Source: an uncultured Chryseobacterium sp. (GTDB lineage Bacteria > Bacteroidota > Bacteroidia > Flavobacteriales > Weeksellaceae). From it: a stretch of DNA of 23,775 nt. The translations under genes and the position numbers were made by a program. Under the pieces are notes generated by a model that had not been told where the DNA came from, ran no database searches, and saw only the letters and a program-made list of their open reading frames with translations. Where the stretch lies: the NCBI RefSeq assembly GCF_936933875.1, contig NZ_CAKZIK010000082.1, forward strand, positions 1 to 23,775, read 5' to 3'. This document shows positions 7,173 through 14,207 of this stretch, in pieces (the stretch's first letter is position 1; every line of letters starts with the position of its first letter).

Positions 7173-7300
7173 ATTATGGTTTGGTGGCGCAGAATTCGTT
7201 TCCAAAATTTTGGAATTTTTCTTTTTCTGAAAATGGTTTCTGCGTTGGCATTGTTCAAAAATTACAAATGCGAAAATAAGAATTTCTGCCGACTTCTGAA
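7141..7300 (-). ncRNA. Candidate structured small RNA or attenuator upstream of purM
   Basis: Read on the minus strand, CAGAAGTCGGC (7298-7288) can pair with GCCGACGTCTG (7170-7160) at 10 of 11 positions. The second segment is also the 5' arm of the terminator at 7141-7172, so the two folds exclude each other. Inside the long-range pairing lies a 7-bp stem, CGCAGAA (7244-7238) with TTCTGCG (7194-7188). Its loop holds the perfect palindrome TCCAAAATTTTGGA (7201-7214). A long hairpin with a central open region is compatible with a 6S-like RNA, but no family was tested. No consensus promoter was found on this strand, so the 5' end is a guess. The gap 6997-7382 holds nothing else except the tandem repeat and the plus-strand promoter. 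Confidence 0.35.
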
Positions 7301-7354
7301 AGCTAAAATTATCCACAAAATTTTTCAGTATTCTTATTTCTGAACTTAAAACCT

Positions 7355-7362
7355 TATTTTTG
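7355..7362 (+). promoter_or_regulatory. -7 element of the DUF808 gene promoter
   Basis: TATTTTTG fits the Bacteroidota -7 consensus TAnnTTTG exactly and lies 20 bp before the ATG at 7383. This predicts a leader of about 14 nt. No good -33 TTTG was found at the usual spacing, so the call rests on the -7 element and its position. Confidence 0.45.
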
Positions 7363-7382
7363 CACTTCAAAAAAGTAGAAAA

Positions 7383-8309
7383 ATGGCTTCAGGTTTCTTT
7401 GCAATTTTAGATGATATTGCAGCATTAATGGACGATATTGCGGTAACTTCAAAACTCGCAACCAAACAAACTGCAGGGATTTTGGGGGACGACCTTGCTG
7501 TAAATGCAGAAAAAGCTACAGGTTTTCTTTCTTCGAGGGAAGTTCCTGTGTTGATGAAAATTATGAAAGGTTCCTTCATCAACAAATTGATTATTGTTCC
7601 TGTTGTGTTTCTTTTGCAATGGCTTTTTCCGCCTGCAATAAAAATTATTTTGGTAATCGGTGGACTTTACCTTGCTTATGAAGGTGTGGAAAAAGTGCTC
7701 GAATTTATTTTCCATCGCCACAAAGACGGGCATGAAGTAATTGAAGATATCGAAGAACCTGGAAATGTGGGTGAAGATGAGGAAAAAGCGAAAGTAAATT
7801 CTGCCATTCAAACTGATTTTATTCTTTCGCTGGAAATTGTCATTATTGCGCTGGCTTCCGCAAAAACAGGTTTTGAAACTCTAAAATCGCAGTTCGACCC
7901 GCTTTTGGTGGAAATTTTAACAGTTTCTGTGGTTTCCATCATTGCAACGGTAGGAGTTTACGGAATTGTGGCGCTTATTGTAAGAATGGATGATGCAGGT
8001 TTTAAACTCATCAAAAAATCAAACGGAAAAGGGTTTTTCAACACATTGGGCGAGCTTTTGGTGAAAGCACTTCCTTGGGTAATTAAGGCTTTAGGCGTTA
8101 TCGGAACCATCGCTTTGATTTTGGTTGCAGGAGGAATTTTCGCACATAATATCGATTGGTTTCACCATCATTTTCTGCCTGATGTTTATCCTACCTTGCG
8201 TGAAGCGTTGCTTGGAATAATAGGCGGATTACTTATGGTTCCTATCTTTATGCTGTTTAAGAGAGCATTCCGATTTGTAAAAAAGAAAAAAGCAGCAAAA
8301 TCTGTTTAA
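7383..8309 (+). CDS. DUF808 family inner-membrane protein (YedI-like)
   Basis: The 308-aa protein begins MASGFFAILDDIAALMDDIA, and its AVTSKLATKQTAGILGDDLAVNA region is characteristic of DUF808 (E. coli YedI-like). At least five hydrophobic segments are visible. Those near residues 68-100, 150-165, 180-203 and 233-255 are followed by one near 280-297 that precedes a basic C-terminal tail (RAFRFVKKKKAAK). A charged loop at about 112-138 (DGHEVIEDIEEPGNVGEDEEKAK) separates the first membrane pair from the rest. The molecular function of the family is not established. It is the only plus-strand gene in the window, has its own promoter and a strong terminator, and converges on the FMN-reductase gene, so no functional partner can be read from context. 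Confidence 0.9.
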   Translation: MASGFFAILDDIAALMDDIAVTSKLATKQTAGILGDDLAVNAEKATGFLSSREVPVLMKIMKGSFINKLIIVPVVFLLQWLFPPAIKIILVIGGLYLAYEGVEKVLEFIFHRHKDGHEVIEDIEEPGNVGEDEEKAKVNSAIQTDFILSLEIVIIALASAKTGFETLKSQFDPLLVEILTVSVVSIIATVGVYGIVALIVRMDDAGFKLIKKSNGKGFFNTLGELLVKALPWVIKALGVIGTIALILVAGGIFAHNIDWFHHHFLPDVYPTLREALLGIIGGLLMVPIFMLFKRAFRFVKKKKAAKSV

Positions 8310-8315
8310 AATAAC

Positions 8316-8347
8316 AAAGAGCGTCCCAAAAAAGACGCTCTTTTTTT
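8316..8347 (+). terminator. Rho-independent terminator between convergent genes
   Basis: AAAGAGCGTC and GACGCTCTTT form a perfect 10-bp stem with an 8-nt loop, followed by T7 on the plus strand. The minus-strand side has a weaker T-rich tail (TTTGTTATTTT). It may therefore serve both the DUF808 gene and the convergent FMN-reductase gene. Confidence 0.9.
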
Positions 8348-8362
8348 ATTGCAAATTTTTGA

Positions 8363-8905
8363 TTATTTAGCCGAAAAATAGTCTTTAACGGTTTGCAGTT
8401 TCTTTGCGAATTCTGCTTTTTTCTCCTCATCAATAATACCTTTTCCAACTTCAAAACTTTCTTTGAATTTTGGCAAAACAAAGTTTGTTAAAACATTTGC
8501 TCCACTGAAAGGTGCCCGTTTCATAAACATTTCTGAAACATTTTTTCCACCGCCTGGACCTGGAGCTGTTGAAAGCAAAAACATGGGTTTTTCGCCAAAA
8601 TGTTTACGCTCTTTAATTCTTGAAACCCAATCGAACGTGTTCTTGAAAGCCGCAGTGTAAGACGAGTTATACTCTGCCAAAGAAATCAGCAACAAATCCG
8701 CGCCATCTATTTTTTCTGCAAATTTTTGCGCCAAAGGATGAACGCCAATTTCTTTTTCGCGGTCGCTGCTGAAGATGGGCATTTCATAATAGTTCAAATC
8801 GAGAACTTCTACTTCTGCACCATCAAACTGAGATGATGCCCACTCCACCAATTTTTTATTGATTGAATCGGAAGAAATACTTCCTGCAAATGCAACAATT
8901 TTCAT
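8363..8905 (-). CDS. NAD(P)H-dependent FMN reductase family flavoprotein
   Basis: The 180-aa protein has the flavodoxin-like fold of the NADPH-dependent FMN / azo / chromate reductase family. The N-terminal MKIVAFAGSISSDSINKKL is the FMN-phosphate loop (GSxxxxSxN, about residues 8-16). EYNSSYTAAFKNTFDW (78-93) and STAPGPGGG (about 112-120) are the other flavin-contacting segments usual in this family. It is predicted to be cytoplasmic and dimeric, reducing quinones, azo compounds or flavins with NAD(P)H; the natural substrate cannot be told. It starts 10 nt after the pirin stop codon and is almost certainly co-transcribed with it. The pairing suggests a shared role in detoxifying quinone- or flavonoid-like compounds (inference). 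Confidence 0.9.
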   Translation of the reverse strand: MKIVAFAGSISSDSINKKLVEWASSQFDGAEVEVLDLNYYEMPIFSSDREKEIGVHPLAQKFAEKIDGADLLLISLAEYNSSYTAAFKNTFDWVSRIKERKHFGEKPMFLLSTAPGPGGGKNVSEMFMKRAPFSGANVLTNFVLPKFKESFEVGKGIIDEEKKAEFAKKLQTVKDYFSAK

Positions 8906-8915
8906 TTAGTTTATT

Positions 8916-9647
8916 TTAGTTTATTAAATATTTTGGCAATTCCATAGGAACTTCCATTAAAAGGACTTCGGCATCTTCCGTTGCTTCCAGTGTGAAACTA
9001 TCAGTTTCCCAAATTCCCAAAGCATCTTTGGTATTTAAACTTTGTTCGCCAATTTTTGCTGAACCTTTCAAAACAAAAACATAAACGCCGTTTCCTTGTT
9101 TTTTCAGGTGATATTCTTTACTGAAATTTTTTTCAAATTTAGCTAAATAAAACCAAGCATCCTGATGAATCCAAACTCCTTCATCATCGGCATTTGGTGA
9201 TAAAATTTGCTGAAAATCATTCGGTTTTTCATTTTCTTTGATGTTGAGTTGATTATATCTTGGTTCAACACCTTTCTCTCTCGGAAAAACCCAAATCTGC
9301 AAAAATTTTACGGCCTCATCTTTATTTTTATTGTACTCGCTGTGGTAAACTCCTGTTCCTGCACTCATCACCTGAATTTCACCTTTTCTGATGACAGAAG
9401 TTGTTCCCATTGAATCTTTATGCTCCAAATCTCCTTCTAACGGAATGGAAATAATTTCCATGTCTTTGTGAGGATGTGTCCCGAAACCCATTCCTTCAGA
9501 AACGGTATCATCATTCAGCACCCGTAATGCACCAAAATGAACTTTTTCCGGATTTTGCCAATTTGCAAAACTGAAACTGTGGTAAGAATTCAGCCAACCA
9601 TGATTAGCATGTCCTCTCGAATCTGCACTGTGATATATTGTTTTCAT
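8916..9647 (-). CDS. Pirin family protein (YhhW-like, bicupin)
   Basis: The 243-aa protein is full length for bacterial pirins. The N-terminal cupin contains MGFGTHPHKDMEIISIPLEG and AGTGVYHSEYN, giving the metal ligands His58, His60, His102 and Glu104. The start MKTIYHSADSRGHANHGWLNSYHSF is also a pirin hallmark. Some pirins have quercetin 2,3-dioxygenase activity, others act as redox-sensing co-regulators; neither can be decided here. The first gene of a two-gene unit with the FMN reductase. A -7 element overlapped by a palindrome lies just upstream. Confidence 0.94.
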   Translation of the reverse strand: MKTIYHSADSRGHANHGWLNSYHSFSFANWQNPEKVHFGALRVLNDDTVSEGMGFGTHPHKDMEIISIPLEGDLEHKDSMGTTSVIRKGEIQVMSAGTGVYHSEYNKNKDEAVKFLQIWVFPREKGVEPRYNQLNIKENEKPNDFQQILSPNADDEGVWIHQDAWFYLAKFEKNFSKEYHLKKQGNGVYVFVLKGSAKIGEQSLNTKDALGIWETDSFTLEATEDAEVLLMEVPMELPKYLIN

Positions 9648-9674
9648 TTTTTTGATGTTTTCTGATTTACTGAT

Positions 9675-9690
9675 GCAAATTTAAGTTTGC
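9675..9690 (-). promoter_or_regulatory. -7 element of the pirin promoter within a 16-bp imperfect palindrome
   Basis: On the minus strand TAAATTTG (9683-9676) fits TAnnTTTG exactly, 28 bp before the pirin ATG. It sits inside GCAAATTTAAGTTTGC (9675-9690), which matches its own reverse complement at all but two positions. A repressor site overlapping the promoter is a reasonable guess. No good -33 element was found. Confidence 0.45.
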
Positions 9691-9726
9691 AAAATCGTTT
9701 TTACATTGATGTAGGGTAAGAAGGAA

Positions 9727-9750
9727 GATGAAGGATGAAGGATGAAGGAT
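9727..9750. repeat. Tandem GATGAAG repeat (3.4 copies)
   Basis: Three full 7-bp units and a partial fourth lie in the gap between the MFS terminator and the pirin promoter. It is non-coding and of the same period as the repeat upstream of purM. Confidence 0.8.
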
Positions 9751-9764
9751 CCACTTTTTTAAAA

Positions 9765-9796
9765 AAAGATTCCGCCAAGAATTTGACGGAATCTTT
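9765..9796 (-). terminator. Rho-independent terminator after the MFS transporter gene
   Basis: On the minus strand AAAGATTCCG and CGGAATCTTT form a 10-bp stem with a 12-nt loop, and the distal arm runs into a T7 tract. It lies about 25 bp past the stop codon of the MFS gene. Confidence 0.88.
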
Positions 9797-9820
9797 AATT
9801 ATTGAATTTGAAATCTTAAA

Positions 9821-11203
9821 TTAAAAATGCACCTGCTGAATTTCTTCTTCAACTTCCAGCTGAGATTCCCCGGAATCTGCTTTCACCAAAACCATAGTCA
9901 AAATCGCTGCTAAAATCATACAAACTCCACCAACTACAACATAACCCATCGCCATTTTTCCGAAAACATTGGCTACAATTGGTCCACCAAAAATACCGTT
10001 GATAATCTGCGGAATTACGATGAAGAAATTGAAAATTCCCATGTAAATTCCCATTTTTCGGGATGGAATACTGTCAATCAGCATCGCATAAGGCATTGCG
10101 AGAATACTTGCCCATGCAAAACCAAGTCCGATCATCGAAATCCAAAGCATATCTTTTCCGATAAAATTCATCAAAATCAAACCTAAACCACCGCAAGCCA
10201 AAGCCAAAGCGTGGGTCTGTTTTTTACCAATCGCTTTTGCGATCGGTGTTAAAAGAAACGCAAAAGGAATTGCCCATAAATTGTATAGTCCGAACAGTTT
10301 TCCGGTTAAATTTCCGGCTTCATTAAAGGCTTCGGAATGTGTATCTTCCGGCGAAAGGCCGAAATGATGCGTTGCTAAAGCATTGGTTGTGAAAACCCAC
10401 ATCGTAAATAGGGCAAACCACGAGAAAAACTGCACTAAACCTAACTTTTTCATTTGGTCAGGAATTTTGCCAAAATCTTTGAAAATATCCGATAATTTAG
10501 AATGTTCTTCCACTATTTCTTTTCCGTCAGCAAATTCAGCAAATTCCTGCGGTGAATATTCTTTCGTCGTAACAATCGTATACAAAATTGACAAAATTAA
10601 AACTGCAGCACCAACGTAGAATGAATAAATCACGTTATCGGCAACAAAACCTTCCGGCGCAACACTGTTGACTCCCAATTTCGTCAACCAATTTGGCATG
10701 TACGAACCTAAAACCGCTCCAATTCCAATCAAAATCGTTTGAACTGAAAATCCCAAAGTTCCCTGATGTTTCGGCAACATATCACCCACCAAAGCACGGA
10801 AAGGTTCCATTGCAACGTTGATGGAAGCGTCCATCATTGCAAGAAATATAACCGCCAAAAGCAGAACATTAGCTGCAATTAAATGCGTAACTGAAGCCGC
10901 ATTCGGAAGTAAAACCAAACCGATGGCACACAAAACGGCACCAATTAAAAAATACGGTTTTCTTCTTCCAAGCGGACTCCAAGTGTTATCACCCAAATGT
11001 CCGATAATAGGTTGAACAATAAGTCCAGTGAAAGGCGCAACGAGCCAGAACCAGGAAAGTTCGTGAACATCTGCACCAAGATTGGCTAAAATTCTGCTTG
11101 CATTACCGTTTTGCAATCCGAAAGCCATCTGAATTCCCAAAAATCCCATACTCATATTGATAATCTGAGCCATGGAAAGATTTGGTTTAACTTTTTTTGC
11201 CAT
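9821..11203 (-). CDS. SLC45-type MFS sugar transporter (maltose/maltodextrin uptake)
   Basis: The 460-aa integral membrane protein has about 12 hydrophobic segments. The first cytoplasmic loop motif GHLGDNTWSPLGRRKPYF (GRRKPY at 79-84) is characteristic of the SLC45/GPH-like sugar:cation symporters. The region FGLQNGNASRILANLGAD near the N-terminus also fits that group. A hydrophilic loop (about 215-250, KEYSPQEFAEFADGKEIVEEHSK) separates the two halves. In Bacteroidota, genes of this type often accompany maltodextrin loci, so maltose or short maltodextrins are the likely cargo into the cytoplasm (inference). It is the last gene of the sugar locus and is followed by a clear terminator. The start is the ATG at 11201-11203; 94 bp separate it from the NTF2-like gene. 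Confidence 0.88.
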   Translation of the reverse strand: MAKKVKPNLSMAQIINMSMGFLGIQMAFGLQNGNASRILANLGADVHELSWFWLVAPFTGLIVQPIIGHLGDNTWSPLGRRKPYFLIGAVLCAIGLVLLPNAASVTHLIAANVLLLAVIFLAMMDASINVAMEPFRALVGDMLPKHQGTLGFSVQTILIGIGAVLGSYMPNWLTKLGVNSVAPEGFVADNVIYSFYVGAAVLILSILYTIVTTKEYSPQEFAEFADGKEIVEEHSKLSDIFKDFGKIPDQMKKLGLVQFFSWFALFTMWVFTTNALATHHFGLSPEDTHSEAFNEAGNLTGKLFGLYNLWAIPFAFLLTPIAKAIGKKQTHALALACGGLGLILMNFIGKDMLWISMIGLGFAWASILAMPYAMLIDSIPSRKMGIYMGIFNFFIVIPQIINGIFGGPIVANVFGKMAMGYVVVGGVCMILAAILTMVLVKADSGESQLEVEEEIQQVHF

Positions 11204-11297
11204 AGTTTATTTGAGAAATTTTAAATTTTGAATTATAAATTCTGAATTGATTTAAATAACAGAGCAATTTAGAAATTTTCCTTTAATAATCGGAAAA

Positions 11298-11810
11298 TTA
11301 TTTCGTTTTCAGCTGTAAAATAATGGGGTCTTCCAAAGCAGATTTTACTTTGATGACTTCATTAACGTTATCGTTTGGAATTGTCATCGACAACACATAC
11401 TGCTTAATTTTCCACTGATTGCCAATTTTTTCAAGAACACCACTACCTCTGCAGATTTTCATTTGCGTGTCCAACAGTTCATCAAACCAGGCATACTTTC
11501 CGTCTTTGCTGAAGTAAATATTTCTTTTCAGGGATTTGAAACTCCACGCTTTTCCTTTGTCGAAGTGAGGTTTTGCGTAATCCATAAATTCTTTTTTATT
11601 CCAGATTTCAGCAGCGTCAGTTCCAATGAAAGTGGATTCTTCAGCATATAAATCAAAATATTTTTTGAAATCGGCGTTGGCAGCGTATTCATTAAGATTA
11701 TCTAAAACCAAACCAACGTTTTTCTTTTGAACGTTTTCGTAGAAGCCTTTGTTTTGGGCGGTAGCAAAGGTTGCGATGAGTAATGTGACTGCTAAAAGTA
11801 AGTTTTTCAT
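11298..11810 (-). CDS. Secreted NTF2/SnoaL-like (DUF4440-type) protein
   Basis: The 170-aa product has a clear signal peptide, MKNLLLAVTLLIATFATAQ, probably cut before Gln19. The mature part resembles the SnoaL/DUF4440 branch of the NTF2-like fold. FKKYFDLYAEESTFIGTDAAEIWNKKEFMDYAKPHF is the usual helix-strand opening, and YAWFDELLDTQM...GSGVLEKIGNQWKIKQYVLS is the C-terminal sheet with its conserved 'R/G-G-x-x-x-x-x-xxW-KI' pattern. Family members are enzymes or small-molecule binders; the ligand here is unknown. It lies between the GH13 and MFS genes on the same strand, but a palindromic element of about 200 bp separates it from GH13. A role in the sugar locus is therefore uncertain. Predicted to be periplasmic. 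Confidence 0.8.
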   Translation of the reverse strand: MKNLLLAVTLLIATFATAQNKGFYENVQKKNVGLVLDNLNEYAANADFKKYFDLYAEESTFIGTDAAEIWNKKEFMDYAKPHFDKGKAWSFKSLKRNIYFSKDGKYAWFDELLDTQMKICRGSGVLEKIGNQWKIKQYVLSMTIPNDNVNEVIKVKSALEDPIILQLKTK

Positions 11811-11828
11811 ATTTTTTATTTATTTATA

Positions 11829-11867
11829 GTTCTTTTGTCTTGAAACAAAAGAACCAAAAGTTCAAGA
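11829..11867. repeat. Palindromic repeat with two alternative hairpins
   Basis: GTTCTTTTG (11829-11837) pairs perfectly with CAAAAGAAC (11846-11854) around the loop TCTTGAAA. The loop segment TCTTGAA (11838-11844) can instead pair with TTCAAGA (11861-11867). The two hairpins exclude each other. The hairpin begins 19 bp upstream of the NTF2-like gene start. From memory, closely similar hairpins recur in flavobacterial intergenic regions; not checked here. Confidence 0.7.
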
Positions 11868-12032
11868 CTTGGATTTGTTTTGCTAAAAATTTTGAAACCT
11901 TTCTAAAATTTCCAAAACTCGGGCAGAAAGTAAACTTAGTATACTTAATCAAGATTTTTGCTGCCACTCAAACAGTGGAAATTTTTTAACGAAAGTTTTC
12001 AAAATTTTCTTAACGCAAACAACTCCGATGTC
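11866..12032. repeat. MITE-like element with long imperfect inverted repeats
   Basis: The left arm (11866-11914, core AAAATTTTGAAACCTTTC) is repeated in inverted form at 11976-12032 (core GAAAGTTTTCAAAATTTT), with small gaps and mismatches over about 50 bp. The 61-bp centre contains AGTATACT, a perfect 8-bp palindrome, and a hairpin CCACT-CAAAC-AGTGG (11964-11978) that overlaps the start of the right arm. No ORF of note is present. The architecture suggests a non-autonomous mobile or foldback repeat. It lies between the GH13 stop and the NTF2-like gene. Confidence 0.6.
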
Positions 12033-12082
12033 ATTTTTTTGCTACAATATCTTTACCTAATTGAAGCTCGCGTCAGGGAATA

Positions 12083-13939
12083 TTATTTCAATTCCAAAAC
12101 CAATGATGTTTTTCCGGGAACTATAATTTTTCCGTTCGGGTTGATTGAAAAATTCTTCTCTGAAATAACATCTTTTCCGTCTGAAATTCCCTGAAGCATT
12201 TCGGAAAAACGGTTCAAATCAAATGTTTGTTCTTTGTCGTTATTGTTGAGAACGACCATCACTTTTTCATTGTCATTGTATCGGAAATACACATAAACAT
12301 TATTCTGCGGCAAGAAATGTGTTGTTTTACCGTTGTGAATGACAGATTTCCCTTTTCTCCAGTTCAATAATTTTGCCGAAAAGTCATAAAATTCTTTTTG
12401 TTCTGCGGTTCTTGAAACAAAAGCGTTTTGAGTATCACCTTTCCAGCCACCCGGAAAATCTCGACGGATATCTGCATCGCCGCCTTTTGGTTTGCTGCCG
12501 CGCATTCCTATTTCGGAACCGTAATAAATTTGTGGTGTTCCACGAACGGTGGAAATTAATGTTAAGGCCAACTGGTATTTTTTCGGGTCTGAATTGAAGA
12601 TTTCGTTAAGCCTTTCTGTATCGTGGTTTTCAAAGAAAACGAGCATATTCTGCAAATCCGGATACAGATAGTCTTCCGTAAAAACATTGTAAAGTTTTAT
12701 CATTCCTTTGTCCCAACTCGCTTCTTCTGAAAGCGCTTTTGGAATTTCGGAATACAACTGAAAATCCATTACGGACGGTAAATTGGAATTGTAATTGAGA
12801 ATCTCTCCAATTTTAGAGTTCTTCTGCCAAAATGAAATATCTGCCGCAGAATACATCCATGTTTCACCTACAATATTGAATTTCGGATATTCATCAGTAA
12901 TGGCTTTTGCCCATTTTGCCATCGCTTCTTTGTCGTTGTAAGGATAGGTATCGACGCGGAAACCACCTAATTCTGCAAACTCAATCCACCAAATGGCGTT
13001 TTGGGTTAAATATTTCAACACCAATGGATTGCTTTGATTAATGTCGGGCATTGAAGTATCAAACCAACCGTCCAAAGCCAATTTTGTATCAACTTTTGAA
13101 GCGTTTGGGTCCATCTGCGAAGTTGTTTTGTAATTGGAACGCACAAAACCTTTTTCCCCGTTTTCAAACCAGTGAATCCAGTCTTTCATTTGTAAATCCT
13201 GAATCATCCAGTGCGAAACTCCCCAATGATTTGTAACATAATCGAGCACCAATTTCATCCCGCGCTGATTGAGTTTCTGAGACAGTTCGCGGTATTCTTC
13301 GTTGGTTCCGTAACGCGCATCAATTTTATACAAATCTGTTTGCGCATAGCCGTGGTACGTAGTTTTCGGTTCGTTATCCTCGCAATCCGGTGTTAACCAA
13401 ACTGCTGTTGCTCCTAAATTTTGGATATAATCTAAATTATTGATAATTCCGCGTAAATCTCCACCATGACGACCATTAGGTGCGCTACGGTTGGCTTTTT
13501 CAGTTAAATTTTTGTTGGAATCGTTGCTGACATCACCGTTAGCAAATCTGTCGGGCATAATGAGATACATGACGTCTTTTGAAGTGAATGATTCTCTGTT
13601 GGCGGAATTGGGATTTCTTTGCTTGAGTTCGTAGGTGTACGAATTGACCAACTTTTTGCCGTTTTTCAGATTGATTTTGAATTTCGGAACGCTGATTTCG
13701 TTGGTGTTGACCGTTACAAAAACGTAGTTCGGGTTGTCAACTTTTTGGATGTCTTTGGGTTGAATTCCGTCTGAAAATTCTAAAGTCTGATTGGCGATGT
13801 TTTTTCCGTAAACCAAAATTTGGAGTTCGGGATTTTTCATTCCTTTCCACCAAAAGGCCGGTTCTACTTTTTGGATTTGGGAAAATGCCAACGAACTAAA
13901 AAAAAGGAACGTTGAAGCAACTATTGTATGTATTTTCAT
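12083..13939 (-). CDS. susA: GH13 neopullulanase / cyclomaltodextrinase (SusA type)
   Basis: This glycoside hydrolase family 13 enzyme is predicted to cut malto-oligosaccharides and cyclodextrins or pullulan in the periplasm. The chosen start, ATG at 13937-13939, gives 618 aa with a type I signal peptide (MKIHTIVASTFLFFSSLAFSQ) and no lipobox. An upstream in-frame ATG adds 9 residues before the signal peptide and is unlikely. An N-terminal cyclomaltodextrinase-type domain (about 22-110, VEPAFWWKGMKNPELQILVYG) precedes the catalytic barrel. All three catalytic residues are visible: nucleophile Asp330 (GGFRVDT), acid/base Glu359 (IVGETW) and Asp440 (FFENHDTERL). A C-terminal beta domain with VVLNNNDKEQTFDL ends the protein. 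It lies between repeat-rich gaps and may have its own promoter. Confidence 0.93.
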   Translation of the reverse strand: MKIHTIVASTFLFFSSLAFSQIQKVEPAFWWKGMKNPELQILVYGKNIANQTLEFSDGIQPKDIQKVDNPNYVFVTVNTNEISVPKFKINLKNGKKLVNSYTYELKQRNPNSANRESFTSKDVMYLIMPDRFANGDVSNDSNKNLTEKANRSAPNGRHGGDLRGIINNLDYIQNLGATAVWLTPDCEDNEPKTTYHGYAQTDLYKIDARYGTNEEYRELSQKLNQRGMKLVLDYVTNHWGVSHWMIQDLQMKDWIHWFENGEKGFVRSNYKTTSQMDPNASKVDTKLALDGWFDTSMPDINQSNPLVLKYLTQNAIWWIEFAELGGFRVDTYPYNDKEAMAKWAKAITDEYPKFNIVGETWMYSAADISFWQKNSKIGEILNYNSNLPSVMDFQLYSEIPKALSEEASWDKGMIKLYNVFTEDYLYPDLQNMLVFFENHDTERLNEIFNSDPKKYQLALTLISTVRGTPQIYYGSEIGMRGSKPKGGDADIRRDFPGGWKGDTQNAFVSRTAEQKEFYDFSAKLLNWRKGKSVIHNGKTTHFLPQNNVYVYFRYNDNEKVMVVLNNNDKEQTFDLNRFSEMLQGISDGKDVISEKNFSINPNGKIIVPGKTSLVLELK

Positions 13940-14033
13940 GTGATTTGTTAATAGCAAAGGACGCAAGTTTATTTTTTTATTATTTTTTTCTAGGAGGCAG
14001 AGGCGCTTTGTTTAGCAAATTTTGGTTTTCAAT

Positions 14034-14054
14034 GGCGCGAGCGAAGCGAGCGCC
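14034..14054. repeat. Partial third copy of the repeat core
   Basis: Twenty-one bases identical to the centre of the two 91-bp repeats: GGCGC and GCGCC around the perfect mirror GCGAGCGAAGCGAGCG. It lies 21 bp to the left of the full second copy, so the core is duplicated here without the flanks. Confidence 0.8.
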
Positions 14055-14074
14055 AATTTAGCAGTTAGTTATCA

Positions 14075-14165
14075 CTAGCCCCGATTGCAGCGGTTACCCC
14101 GCAGTGCAGGCGCGAGCGAAGCGAGCGCCGAAACGAGGAGTATGAGCGGAAAGCGGGATAAAGCT
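14075..14165. repeat. 91-bp GC-rich interspersed repeat, copy 2
   Basis: Same orientation and 88 of 91 bases identical to 1771-1861; the three changes are one A/C in the first third and two A/T swaps near the right end. Both copies are followed within a few bases by CATAAAAAA, so the similarity continues past a 10-bp gap. It lies between the GH13 gene and the stop of the SBF-like gene. No ORF. Confidence 0.85.
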
Positions 14166-14207
14166 CATAAAAAATTTCACGAATAAATTTACGAAAATAT
14201 TCTTCAT

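Noticed and set aside
7116..7370. 84-aa minus-strand open frame in the purM-DUF808 gap
   Set aside because: It runs straight through a strong terminator hairpin and its T-tract, overlaps the DUF808 promoter, and has no recognisable domain or normal composition. The DNA here looks structured rather than coding.
13940..13966. Nine-residue extension of the GH13 protein
   Set aside because: It would place MRPLLLTNH before an otherwise perfect signal peptide. The ATG at 13939 is the better start.
1771..14165. Composite transposon bounded by the two 91-bp repeats
   Set aside because: The repeats are too short, have no transposase between them, and the enclosed genes are ordinary housekeeping and sugar genes that match the flanking base composition. 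Interspersed repeats explain them better.
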